DNA of 64,000 nucleotides from Branchiostoma floridae (lineage: Eukaryota > Chordata > Leptocardii > Amphioxiformes > Branchiostomatidae). Numbering within the stretch: position 1 is the stretch's first letter; every line of letters starts with the position of its first letter. The translations under genes and the position numbers were made by a program. Positions 35,217 through 48,100 of this stretch are shown here, piece after piece. Under the pieces are notes generated by a model that had not been told where the DNA came from, ran no database searches, and saw only the letters and a program-made list of their open reading frames with translations. The stretch is taken from contig NC_049981.1 of NCBI RefSeq assembly GCF_000003815.2, forward strand, positions 3,896,699 through 3,960,698, read 5' to 3'.

Positions 35217-36977
35217 AAGTTTCCGCGACCTTAAGTCTTCTTGATGTCACAGTCACCTTGTGGTCATTAACCGTAGAAATCCCCGAAGCCCGAATAGTGA
35301 GTTTTGCGTTAACCGTCACTTGTTTAAAGAGGAGAATAGGGTCGTGTTACCGTATTTTGATGAACCCACGTGCGCCCACCTCCACACTGGTCCTGCAATG
35401 TGACGGCGGCCGTAGCAAACATTAGAAACGAGTCCTCCCCGGCAAGCGTGGTAGTCCTCTCTGTTCTTTTTAAAGTTAATTGTGCGTGAATAGTTCCCCC
35501 CTACAGGTAGACAGATAAAGCATAGGATGGTACCTGAAATTGAAAAAAAAACATTTGCAGATGTGATGTACCTGTAGGGTTCGCGCACATGATGTATCTA
35601 TATGTATGTATATATTTATTTAATGATTTAGTTATCATAGTCCTGTCTAATATATTATTTTCAATATCTGTATAAGTGGCGGCGCTAAAATAAGATTTGT
35701 ACAACTTAAGTCCACCGTCACTTCGTCTTCGTACTTATATTTGTATTATTTCATATACTTTTCAATAAAAAAAAACATGATAAGCATGCCACGTGTAGAC
35801 CGCTGCGCTTCCACCCGTGGACAGTGGGGGTGATATCCCATGTTACCAGTAAGAGATTCCACAAATATCTTTTGCGGGTTTTGGTAAAAAGTATGGGACG
35901 ATATCAGTTGTCCAGGCGCCAACCATGCACCATCTTGTGTGGGAAGGACTCTGACTACTATAGTAATAATATCCACTAATGCGCAAGTTACTTTGACTAT
36001 ATAGATTTACGAGCAAAAAATCACAGCCGTATCAAAACAAAATAAAGACATCAGTGAACCGTCGTCATTATGAATTTAATATCGTCTGCAAGTTTTAGTA
36101 ATACAAATATGTACATCTGATTAGAATCAATGCGTACTTTTGCAATGTCTAGACTGAAGATATTAAAAATCACCAACCGACTCAAATGCATTGTTTATGA
36201 AGCATCCTTCGCGTAGATTTGTAAAGAAAATATCTTTAGCAGCACCAGACACAGCAACGCGAAACATATTCTCCAAAAAATACTAGAAAAATTAAACTTG
36301 CTCATAAAACGTACGGCATAATTTCGATTTAACGTATTTTCTTGACATGCCTTAAAGTTTAAAGTATCATTAGTGAAATACACTAAAAATGCTCAACACG
36401 TTGGCATTGCGCAACAACGTAATCATACCACTAGTGTTACATACTGATGTTATGAAAGGTACGTCATACTTTTGGGTGACGTCACGCTAAATGCACGCGT
36501 CCGATTGGTTAAGCAGCCAGCACTTAAACCTTCCGTTGCTTTCTCGCTAAAAAACTAGGCAAAAATCATTGCAAAATAACAAAAAGAAGAAAAAACACCC
36601 TGTTACATGTTACACGACGTACTAAGCTCTACAACGATCAAATACCGAAAATGTTTCTTTTAGACTTTTTGCAGAACGTTTTCAGCGAGGCTTTGACAGA
36701 GCTGATAATCGGCAAAGGGGTTACCAAGAAGCCTTTTCCGTCACAAAACTGCTGAAGTTTATGCCAGAATATCCCCCCCAAAATACCCTCAATTTGCCGC
36801 CGAGTGTGACCGGGCCCTCAACACAGCTTTTGTCAGATTTGCATAATGGTGTCCTAGTTTTATGTTGACATATGCGCGCACTGTTTTGCTGTTCTGTTCA
36901 ACAAAAAATACGTTATCCTTCTTTTCTTTTCTTGCAAAGAAGTAAGAATCTGATTAAATCCAACAGCTGAGTGTGTC
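35217..36977. other. Intergenic region between convergent genes
   Basis: No gene recognised. A TTTATT at 35615-35620 could be the minus-strand polyadenylation signal (AATAAA) of receptor A, about 1.36 kb past its stop. A TGACGTCA/ATTGG pair lies near 36478-36510. Confidence 0.45.
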
Positions 36978-37974
36978 CTAAAGATCCTCTTCTTGGGCCA
37001 TGTTGTCTAGTGTACTGTACTTTGAACTTCTAGGACCGAGTGGTTTCTCCGACTCTCGTAATAAGTGATCGTAACCATTCTTGTTACCATGGAGATGGTC
37101 GTAGCCAATACCCTGTTTCTTGCTCTCTGTCTCTGATGCACCGTGCAGATGATCGTACCCGAGCTGTGATTGGTTATTGGGGAGGACTGTTGCTATGGGA
37201 ACGGCGTATCCTTCGGCATCTTCCAGTTCATGTGCACGCGTAGCCATGGGAACCTCGTATCCGTCAGCGTCGCTTCCCGCTGTGCCGTGTCCTGAGTCAC
37301 GTGACGCGGTTGCCATGGGTTCGTTGTATCCTTCCGCCAACGGGAGCACTTCGCCATCAAAGGTAAAGTTCCCGCCTTTTTCGCTGGCCTCGAGTAGGTT
37401 GACTTCAGCATAGGGCGGAGTGCGCTTTGCAGGAGGAGTCTTTGGCCGGGGGCTAAAGATATACACATTCGTGGAACTATCGCGCCCCCTAGCGGCTGCC
37501 CCTGCTACTGCACCACGACAGGTATTATCCAAACGCGACGCATCATCGTCGGCGGCCTTCGCGATGCTCTCGTCAATCTCAGCGTATCCAGGGTCCGAAT
37601 ACTCGTCGTCCGTTCTAAAGCGGTCTTCAAAGAACACGTCGTCCGGATAGGCGTCCGCGTGTGGGCCGCCCGACCAGTCTTTCCCGCTCGGGGGAGGCCT
37701 AGGGGGAGAGGGGGGAACGAACTTCGGCGGGCCCGCGTGTCTGGGGGACTCCACCACAGGACTAACCGCGCCGTCCAACAAAGGTTGCTTCATATCACCG
37801 GAGTAACAGTTGTCAGGCGTGGCCCCGCGGTTGCTAGACATGGCGGCCAGCGCGGCGAACTCTGCCCTCTGACCGTAGTCCGGGTTCATGAGGCTAGTGC
37901 GGTCCTCCCCAGGTCGGAAAACCACGATGTCCGGCCGCGCTCCCGGGTTCGCCAGGATTTCCGCAACCTGTGGT
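36978..37974 (-). CDS. Cytoplasmic tail exon of receptor A with ITAM-like motif
   Basis: One large exon ending with the stop at 36978-36980. Counting from the Val codon at 37923-37925: Pro-rich PPSPPRPPPS (71-80), YAEI (Y114), YAEV (Y172), three repeats GYNEPMAT (Y200), GYEVPMAT (Y223) and GYAVPIAT (Y240), then YDHL at Y257, Y275 and Y285, and YSTL at Y303. Y275 and Y285 form YDHLHGNKNGYDHL, which fits YxxL-x6-YxxL (ITAM spacing) at 37062-37103. YxVP motifs resemble Crk/Nck-type SH2 sites and YAEI resembles a Src-type SH2 site by known consensus. The tail has no enzymatic domain, so it most likely acts as a phosphotyrosine scaffold. Confidence 0.85.
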
Positions 37975-40900
37975 CTGAAACCGAGAAAAAACGGTGCGTG
38001 TTAACTACCACGTTTTATATACATGTATCAAAAAATCATAAAATATTCAATTTGAAACATGTTTCATTGCCTTTTTTATTTGCTAAGGTCCACTGTGCAG
38101 TTAACAAAGCAATGTAGATGTCCTGGTGTTGGAAGTCTATTTTGGTAATTACACAGAAAGTGTTTGTTTTTCAAACTTTCACATAATTTGTAAGTGGTGG
38201 CAAAAATTGTGCGTAGAACTCTCCTCTTCCTTTCGAATTAGGCATTGAAAGTTTTCGTTACACACGCACGCAAACGAGCACACACGCGCCCCGTGGGCTC
38301 TCGGGCTATTTTGGGGCACGGCCGGGCATCAAGATTTTTTAATCTGACTTAAAATCAACCCGGGTCCCGGCAACAAATAGACGCCGTGATAACACCGATA
38401 GGTACCCCCAACGGTCCCCTGCAGTCCACCTGGACAAATTTTCTGCCCGGTCGGGGCTGCACCCCCTACCGAACCTGGTGTAAATTTAAATGGGAAGGCA
38501 GCATTTAATTTGACTCCTATACCATAAACTATTCTGTTGCATTCTCGCATCGAAGAATGTCAGCAACAACCGTGACTGTGTGTGACGACTGAAATGGAAC
38601 TTACTGTCGTTTCCTTCTCCTCCAATAGCAGCAGAAGCACCACAGCAACAGCAGGATCACTATGGCAACGCAGGCCAGGGTCCCGCCCACAATGGCGCCG
38701 ACTAATGGCGGCCTCTCGCTAGGGATGATGGTCAGGCCTGGCGGGGTGGTCAGGGTTTGAGGTGTATCGGTTGGACCAGCTGTGGAGGATCACCAATGGA
38801 ATTTGAGAAAGAAATTCTTATTAAGACAAGAAAAGTACAGTGACTTTCGTAATGTCTATAACAACTATTTACAGTACATACAAACAAACAGACATATATG
38901 GATATCTATAGATATGAATAAGTCAACATATTGAGTTTAGCGGGTCATTTACACTATCGGTTCTAAGGTATAAACAGTCTTTGACATATTTGCCTATTTG
39001 TACACAGTAAGGATGATAGCCTCCCAGAATATAGTTGAATGTGTCAAAGGATGAAATTACCAAATATGACACAGAAAAAAAGTAAATAGCAAAACTCTTT
39101 GATTAGAGGTTGGGCTCCGGCTGTTTAGGTGTATTTTTAGACGCTTTGTCATACTTACTATTTTATATTTCTCTATCATGTCAACGGCCAACCATACGTG
39201 TTTGACGGCCATATCAATATGTTAAACTAATTATGTTTTTATATATAAAGCATCAATTGAAGTTTACGTCTGCCGGCAGAGGTTTGGCCGCGGACGGACA
39301 TGATAGAAAACGGTACAAAATAGAAAGCCCGACAAAAAACACCTAAAATTCCTTTAGAAACACAGACGAAGCTGGGCCTGTACCTGGAAAGGAGATAGAC
39401 ACACACACAGGCAAACCTACCTCCCGCGATTGCAGTTGTTTCTGCGCTACTCGTGCTACTCAGCACAGGGACGCCTTCCGTCGGGCAAACTGAAAAAAAA
39501 GATGAAAAAAGTTGAAAAAGGAACTGGAAAAAGAGGAAAGTGGAAAAAGTGGACGTAAGATGGTGGTATTAATTGCGCCTCCTGCAAAAACAATATTTTT
39601 TTTTTTTGCTCACGTAAAATGTCATTATCAAGAGTACAGGTACGTAGAACTGCTGGGATAAAAATACACAATGACAGTAACCAGCAATAGTCCCTCTCCA
39701 CTTCTTATTTTTAATGTAGGAAAAGTGGCTTTTTTTTAATGAGATGGATCAGCATTCAATAACTTTACTTCTGTGACTATTTTAGAAGAGATAGTGGCAT
39801 GCCCCTAATAAGGGCCCGGTCACAGTCATCGTCGGATCGTCGCACGATCGAAAACATGGGGTATTCTCGGTATAATCGTGCACATGTCGTACAAGATTCG
39901 GCTGTCTTGTTACGAAAAAGGCTATCTTGAGGTAGTATCTCACATCACCTGAGCACCGGTGCGGCACTACGGGATTCAAAAGATTACTCAACGAATTTCA
40001 GAGATAAAGAACGAATTTTCTTACGTTTTTACTTGTGTATTTTGTTGTCTTCTAAGTCATACTCTTATGTATTACGTAATTATATAATACAACAGTGCCG
40101 CAGTGAACGAACCCCGCAGTGCCACGCCGGTACGAACCCCGCAGTGCCACACCGGTACCCCAAGAGCAGTAAGATACCACCTATATCACTCATTATACCA
40201 CTTGTGGTCATTTGTGCATTTAGCCTACAACCATGAACATGCAATAAAGATCATTATATTATATATATATAAATCGTGCGGCATCACGATCGCACTCGAC
40301 GGCCACCGACGCACCGTAAGCTGACAGATCACTATACCTGGTGATCTACTGGCGTTATATGTGATCCGCCATCCCGTGTTGCTTTGCGTGTTTCCGTCCG
40401 TTATGAACCGGATGTCGATGTGTTTTCCGGCGTAGTAGAAACACTTGGGGATCTGTGAGCCGCAGAAAGCTGAAGAGAAAACGCAACGGGATTATAATAA
40501 TAATAATAACTAGAGTTCGGCGACCTCATACCTCCATGAAAATGTAGAGCTTTCGTAAATTTCAGGCAATTGACCAACACATCAACATAATTCATGCATG
40601 GTGTTGTTCATCATTGACTAACGTACACATGTCACAATTATAAAATTCCCATTATTGATCATAAAGCGGTTTTGAATTTTTACCATAAATTATGCAAATA
40701 AGTTCCTCATTACCATATTTGGTATCTGCTTATATTCCACCTATCATAATTAACATGTGTTACGTGTATTGAGGTCCAGTTATTGAAAACATGGGAACTA
40801 TACAATTTCCTCATTAATTATGCAAGTTAAGTCCTCATTTGCATAGCATGCATATCATTGTGAACATCTTTGCCTAAGCTACCTGCATGCCTAAAATGCA

Positions 40901-43900
40901 GGCAATCCGTCGTTCCTTTCTGCAGTTATCCGCTTTGGAGTGTCTTGACAAAAACGCCCCTGCAGTTCCACAATTAAATGTCAGGGGACTGAAACTTGCC
41001 CCACATTTTTATGTCGCTAAAAGCTATCTACCACTTAAATGTCACGACCATATCACGCCAGTGACAAGAGATACATTGAAAAAACTGNNNNNNNNNNNNN
41101 NNNNNNNNNNNNNNNNNNNNNNNNNNNNNNNNNNNNNNNNNNNNNNNNNNNNNNNNNNNNNNNNNNNNNNNNNNNNNNNNNNNNNNNNNNNNNNNNNNNN
41201 NNNNNNNNNNNNNNNNNNNNNNNNNNNNNNNNNNNNNNNNNNNNNNNNNNNNNNNNNNNNNNNNNNNNNNNNNNNNNNNNNNNNNNNNNNNNNNNNNNNN
41301 NNNNNNNNNNNNNNNNNNNNNNNNNNNNNNNNNNNNNNNNNNNNNNNNNNNNNNNNNNNNNNNNNNNNNNNNNNNNNNNNNNNNNNNNNNNNNNNNNNNN
41401 NNNNNNNNNNNNNNNNNNNNNNNNNNNNNNNNNNNNNNNNNNNNNNNNNNNNNNNNNNNNNNNNNNNNNNNNCCACTTGTGTTAAAGCATCTTTCGCGTC
41501 CCTCTTTACACACACACAAACACACAGACACACAAACGCGGGGTAAAATATAACCTCCATGACATTTCATGGAGGTAATAATAATAATAATAACCAGGTG
41601 TATTTGGGCAGCCAGTAAGTACCCAAATCATGAGTAATGATGCTGTTAAACGTGGTCGATGCACCTCCTCGTCCCTCTTTACGTCCCTCCCGGAAGACGA
41701 TATAGTGGAAAGCTTCGTGAGGCTACAACAATCCGGTCGTCCTTGGTTGGGGGACTACCATCTAAGAACTGACCGGACCGCGCGTTGCTTAATTTAGGAG
41801 ATCGAGGGATCGGGTGTACCAACGCGCCACGCGGTCGTAGCGAATTTTCTTTTTTTTTACTCAATGGTCACCACGTAACAAGGCCATGAAGGCCACTCAA
41901 GGTTACGGGTTACATGATTGGAACTGTAACAGCAACTCTTCGCCCTAGGTCTGAAACATCATGATTGAGACCAGCCCAATTGCTCACTATGAGTGAGCTG
42001 ATCCAATAGGCGAAGCAGGGGTTACGAGGGCTGCTCGGGAGATTCTCTACCACTATTTTGGCCGGAATAGTTTGATCCACTCGGGTGGATGTTCGCACAT
42101 GTGGCGGGTTCTTTAACGTGCTTGGGGTGTTGCTCTCCCCGAACACGGGGCCTCCATTTAACGTCATATCCGAAGGACGGCCCAAGCCGAAGCTAGGTAC
42201 TCATTTTCACTTGAGTGAAGTGAGGAAAGTCGTGTTTAATGGCAATACACTGTTGTTGCAAGTTTGAAGTCAATATGGTGTGAGTTAGACACACTGCAGG
42301 ATCTGAGTAATCTCCAAGCATATCCTACGGTGCCATACGATAGTACCAAAGCTGGCCAGGGAGTATAGCCGGCTATTGGAGTCAAGCGGGCATTCTAAAG
42401 TTTCTTGCAGTTTGTGTCTGCTTTTTGATCCGCTATTTCTTAATTTCTCGCAACGGTGAGACGACGACAACAAGTCGAGGCTCGCGGACGCAAAGTAATG
42501 GGATACACGACTTTCCCTAGCCAGTATCAATGACAATGACAATGACAATGGCAATGCAAACACATCTTTTCCTTCCAGGGCCGCGACAGTGGCCCGCAAC
42601 TGAGGTTCTCGTGGCTCAAATTTCCAGACGTCTCGAACGATACGACTAACTTTTTCGTCCATGGTTCAAACTGGCAAAACCAACGGTTCGCGCAGTGACT
42701 GGTATCATGACTTCCTGTAACGGTCACCCAGCTGACACGTCTGCCGGGGCGCGCGGGCAAAGCCAGGCGGAGGGCAATTTCGGCAATTGACACCTCATCG
42801 GCAAGCACAATTTGATTAGGCAACAATTGGATGTTAATAGCCTTTGTTGGAACCGAATGAAGCCAGATCCTACGGGAAGTTTGATACTATACATTACGCA
42901 CCGTGGAACTGGTTGGAGATTAGATCTGAGAACAGCAGGAATATGAAGAAACAAGGTCATACACCACATGGCCCGAAATCGACCTTAATTTTCGTCTTCC
43001 GAACTCCTATCCACATACTTGATATTGTTTCATTTCACCCAGAGGTTTGAGGGTTATGTTGACTACAAACATGCGGACATACACACCAAAACAAAAACAA
43101 TACCTCCATTTTCCACAGAGGTAATAATGATTCTTTTATAACTAAGACTCATATAAGATTTATTCTATACCCCTTTTTTGACTTTTTGTAATAGCTGTTG
43201 CCATACATCGTATCATATACAATTGTCGAGCAATAAAGTTTTTTTCTTCTGTATTAGACACTGCTGAAATTATGTTGTTGTTTTTTTGCAATCTAAACGA
43301 CTTGTCTAAGAAACACATCGGGATCTTCGAGTCTTGGAGACATGTGAAATAAACCGTTTATCTAAGACTGCTGAAATTATTGTTTGGTTTAGAGACGATT
43401 TTTTTTCAAATGATTTTTTTTTAATTTTTTTAAGTGTTTAAGGAAGGAGTTTCTTTTTCTTTGAAATGAATTTTTCTAAACTTGAATATAAAATGTGCAG
43501 ATATGATATAAGCATCCTGTGGATACGACGTATCTTTACCTCCGTATTCGCCCCTGTCAGGACCAAGATCCGTGAAGTGGACGATGAAGGCGTCCTTGCA
43601 GTCGTGGTTAGGACCGCCCCCTCGCGGCTCCAGGTCAAACTGCTCCACCAACACGATGGGGTAAAAGCCATCCTCGCTCTAAGGTAAAAAATCCATTGAG
43701 CGTTAACAAAAAGAAGTGAATTTTACCCGTGTGACTTAATGGTATAGCTACCTTGTGTCTGAGGCGTCATGATATCGATAGTTTGTGTTGTTCGTAGTTT
43801 TTTTTTTTTCGATTTTGGTTTCAGACAGACAATATGGCACTGCACTCAAGTCCAGTGACTTACTTTAACACATACAAAGAACAGACGAAGGTAAAGGTAG

Positions 43901-45078
43901 TCCCATAGACTATCTGTACAGTATTGGAAGCCTTAACCGCATTTTTCACCCACCCCAAGTGAAGCCAGGTACCCATATTTTACACCTAGATGAAGTGAGG
44001 GAAGTCGTGTTAAGTGCCTTTCCTAAGGGCATAAGGTAGGTGAGATTATACTGGATGGTGCGAACCCGTCACCACTTGGTTCTGAACCGAACACTCTGAT
44101 GTTACGCCACACAATTCCAGACAATATCTATGGCTAAACCTGGAAGTTGCTATGTAAATGTGATTTTGTAAAAATCATGTACATTTGAATCTATTTGAAA
44201 CTCTTCTTCTATCAACCAACCAATATGGCGACTGTGATGACAGGTAAATGTAAATGTGAATTTCAAAAAACATGTACATTTGAATCTATTTGAAACTTTT
44301 CTTCTATTAACCAACCAGTATGGCGACTGTAACGACACGTAAAGAAATCCTATTAAGAAAGGTTGGAGGCCAATCTCACCGATAATCTCCACAAGCAGTC
44401 CAGGTGAGTTGGGTAGTGGTGGTCCGAGAAGTACGGCGACGTCAGGACGCCCCCGGCGGCCGTCACCGGTACTACCTCAGGGTGGCTCATCTTGATACAG
44501 GCAGGTGGAAGACCTGGGAGAAAAAAAAATCGAAGAAAAGAAATCAAAAAAGTGATACTCGTACTCCGAATCAACAAATAAACTTCTTCGTGGACAAGCT
44601 TGGAGACATTCACTTGTCACATATTTCTAGAAAGGGCTATACTGCTCCTTGTCGCATGGCGGCTTCGTGACCATATCCAACCTCATTACCTATGAATCTG
44701 ATAAAACTACTAGTAGTCACTATTAAAGATTGTCCAAATCGTTCTCTTAGCATCGAAAAAAATTCCATGCATGATGTCTAGTTTCATAATAATGGACTGC
44801 GGCCATAGGTTTGTTTACGTACATGCGTATTATTGAGATCTATTAGATCGAAAATGGGGCATCCTTATTTTCACGTTATTTGTTTGTGAGATAAGATCGG
44901 CTTGCAGGTGTCTCTGCCGTGTTGACGGTAAACAAGGTCCGGTCTGGTGAACAGGCAGGCCCGGCGGGCTTCTACCGGGGGAAAACAGTCGCTCTTCTGC
45001 CGGACTTCTGGCCTTAGAGTCCGTAGGGCGGCCACCAACGACGCTGAACGTGTGTGTGTGAGTGTGCGTACGTGTGTG

Positions 45079-45162
<84 letters not shown>

Positions 45163-48100
45163 CGTTTGTCCGTGGGTATGTGTAAGTAGAACTTGCTTTG
45201 TGTGCGTGCGCGTGTATGTGTATGTGTGTGTATGCGCGCTCTGACCATACCTCGGCTCACCTAGTGGCAAAATCTTTTTATTATTGAAAACCCCAGAACC
45301 CAGTAACTGAGTACAGTTGTCCCTGTCTGTTCTATAACTCTGCACAATCGTCCAGATATCACGCGCCGGTGACAACAGCAGACGCACTGACTGAAGAGGT
45401 GAGATTCTACCAACAAACAGACCAAATTCTTCTGCCACAAGTCTTCTGTTTGTATAGTCTTCTCAACCAAGAGATAGGTTAAACCTGCACCAAGTGTATC
45501 TACCTTCAAAGTAAAAGTGAACAGATACCTAGATAATCGCACGAGTGCGGCACTGCGGGGTTCGTTCACGGCGGCACTGTTGTGTTTTTTTCGCCGATTT
45601 TTTATAACTTAGATATTGCGTCATACGTAAAAGTATGAATTATCTGCACTCTCACTCATGACAGCAAGGAGACCTGAGTGGGCTTGGAATGGAACTTTTA
45701 ATGTTCAGAGTTCAGAAGGGTGACCAACCACCAAGACCAAGCCCGAAGGGAGTTTGCTGGTGAGAGGAGAGTACAGTAAGCGTGCTGAGCACCCATAAAA
45801 AAGGAACTCTGCGATCTACGTCTGTCCTACACTTCACATTTGAGACAGAATGGGTCACGTGAGCCAGGGGGCAGAGGTCATGGCTCGTGCGCACTAAATT
45901 ATCTGATTTACGCATTTAGCCTAAATCAACACACTTAGACGACAACGAAATGCACAAATCGCAAGAAAATTTGTTCTTTATCTCTGAAGTTCGTTGTTGT
46001 TGTTGTTGTTGTTGTTGTTGCCTCTCTAACCGCTTCAATTCGTCGGTATATGGTGACATCTTGAGTAATCCTTCGAACCCCCAGTGCCGCACCGGTGCCC
46101 CAAGTGCAGTGAGATTAGACCTTTAGAGCAATGCATAACCTACAGACACCAGATATGTCCATCAACAAAGAGTGACACAAACAAATTCCAAAAGTCCCAA
46201 CCTGACCGAAGACTATTCTCTTCTCTAGTGCTGTCTATCACAGGAAAAGATACCGGAGGTTCTTAGCCTCCATAGCAGGCTCTCTGGGGCCTTTTTATGG
46301 GCTCATTTTGCTGGCCATTTCTATTTGTACTGGGTCACTGATTGCTGGCCTTTTCTGACTGCCAGCCCCCAAGAGGCAGTCAGAAAAGGTGTATTATGAG
46401 CCCAAAAGTGTATCATGAGCCCCAAAAAGGCCACAGAGACCCTGCTACGGAGGCTAGGAGGTCTTTTACCTTCGCCAAGAAGGTTGTGTTTTCGTTAGAG
46501 TTCGTTCATCAAAACTTGCAATAAGAATTATTTTCCCTCGACGAGAGTTTACTGTACGCTCTACACGCCTTCTTTGTTTGTTCTGGAGTTGTTCTTTTTT
46601 GTAATCCAACTTTATTTCCTTAATTTTCGTTAACAAATACACCTCACCTTATACACCTTAGATTATGCCCATTTCGCTGTTTATTCCGAAAATGTTCCCT
46701 TGTACTTTTGTTTGCCAATAAAGATTTCTGTTGTTTATAAAAGTCCGTCCATGTACACAATTCAGGTCAATCTAAATTCGAAAAGTATTAAGCAATCTAT
46801 TTTGGAAGGTCAGAACACAAATTTTAACTATTTACCGGATGTTCAGAAAAGTCCTATGCATCGTTTCAAAGCCGCAAGCGCCAAGTAGATGTGGAGAGGA
46901 ATATTTTTGCTTGTTTGGCTTGCTTGTTTTTTTAAAGAGGGCTTGGATTGGATGACAGTAAGAGAGGGTGACGATTTCTCCATCCAACATCTGCTTGGAG
47001 ATAATCGCTGCCCCTGCGGCCCAATTCTGAGTGGATTTCTGCCAAACCGAGGCAGAACTTGGAACGGTGTCAATGGTTCTGTCACGCCCGGATGAATGAC
47101 CTTTGACCCTTTTCTCTGTGCACGAGCTCAGCATGATAATACGTATACAGGGCAGGGTCTTGCACGGTGTACTGCGTGCTAGCGAGAAAAATCGGTTCCG
47201 TACATTAGATAAGTGTATTTCAACTAGTATTTGAGAGTAAAATTCTAATGCTAGGCTTACATTTTATAAATACACATATTACATACCTGTAAACTGTTCT
47301 TTTATTGCGACCTGCACTTAACCCAGAGTGTATACAACGTCTTGTACAAGTTTTCATTCATTCATTGATGATTTCGAAGATCCAATTCCCGTGCCAAAAT
47401 AAAGGACTTGCACGGAATTAGGTATAGTTGCCATACTGTAGGATAACTAATCAAGCAAATGAAACTTTACGGCATTCTTGTGAAAGTCGTGAATATGTCC
47501 TACAAACTTCAGCAACTATCTTTTGAGGAAAACAGGCAGTATACTACTACTAGTATTCTTAATTATCGACGACAATAAAAATCGCAGCCTGGTATCACGG
47601 GAGGACAATGAGACTCGGCAGCTATAGATTTGAATAGCAGGTTCAGAAAATCGCACACGAATGTGACTCTGTTTAGTCCTTTGTTCAGCCTTCCTGGCCA
47701 ATTTTCATAATGAAGATTTCATAATGATGATCTTTATTTGCATGTTCTTGCCCATGTGGGCTAAATGCAGCAGATCCCATGATGGGATACTATTACATGT
47801 AGTATCACAGGTGAATAAACAATACATCCGGAGCTATGCTATCACTATATCTAACGTTTACATGCCTCTTCCCTTTTCTTAAAACATGTGTATGCGAACT
47901 CACAGAGTTTTTGTTGTACAATGTTGTCTGTGGTTGTCAATATACGTACAAACAGGTTGTTAGTTAACTGTTTACATCGTGTATCTACATTGAGAGCACT
48001 GGTAAAAGAGTTGCGTATATCATTGTATAAAAAACATTCTAATATAATGTAGGGCATTTTTTTTCGCACGCTTGCATCAGTTTTTGGTGCTCCAAGTGGA

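Noticed and set aside
37040-38117. Plus-strand ORFs opposite the receptor A tail exon
   Set aside because: They are shadows of the minus-strand exon, which has clear splice borders, paralogue similarity and motif conservation.
44830-45438. ORFs rich in His/Thr or Cys/Val around 45050-45240
   Set aside because: They are translations of a (TG)n/(CA)n microsatellite.
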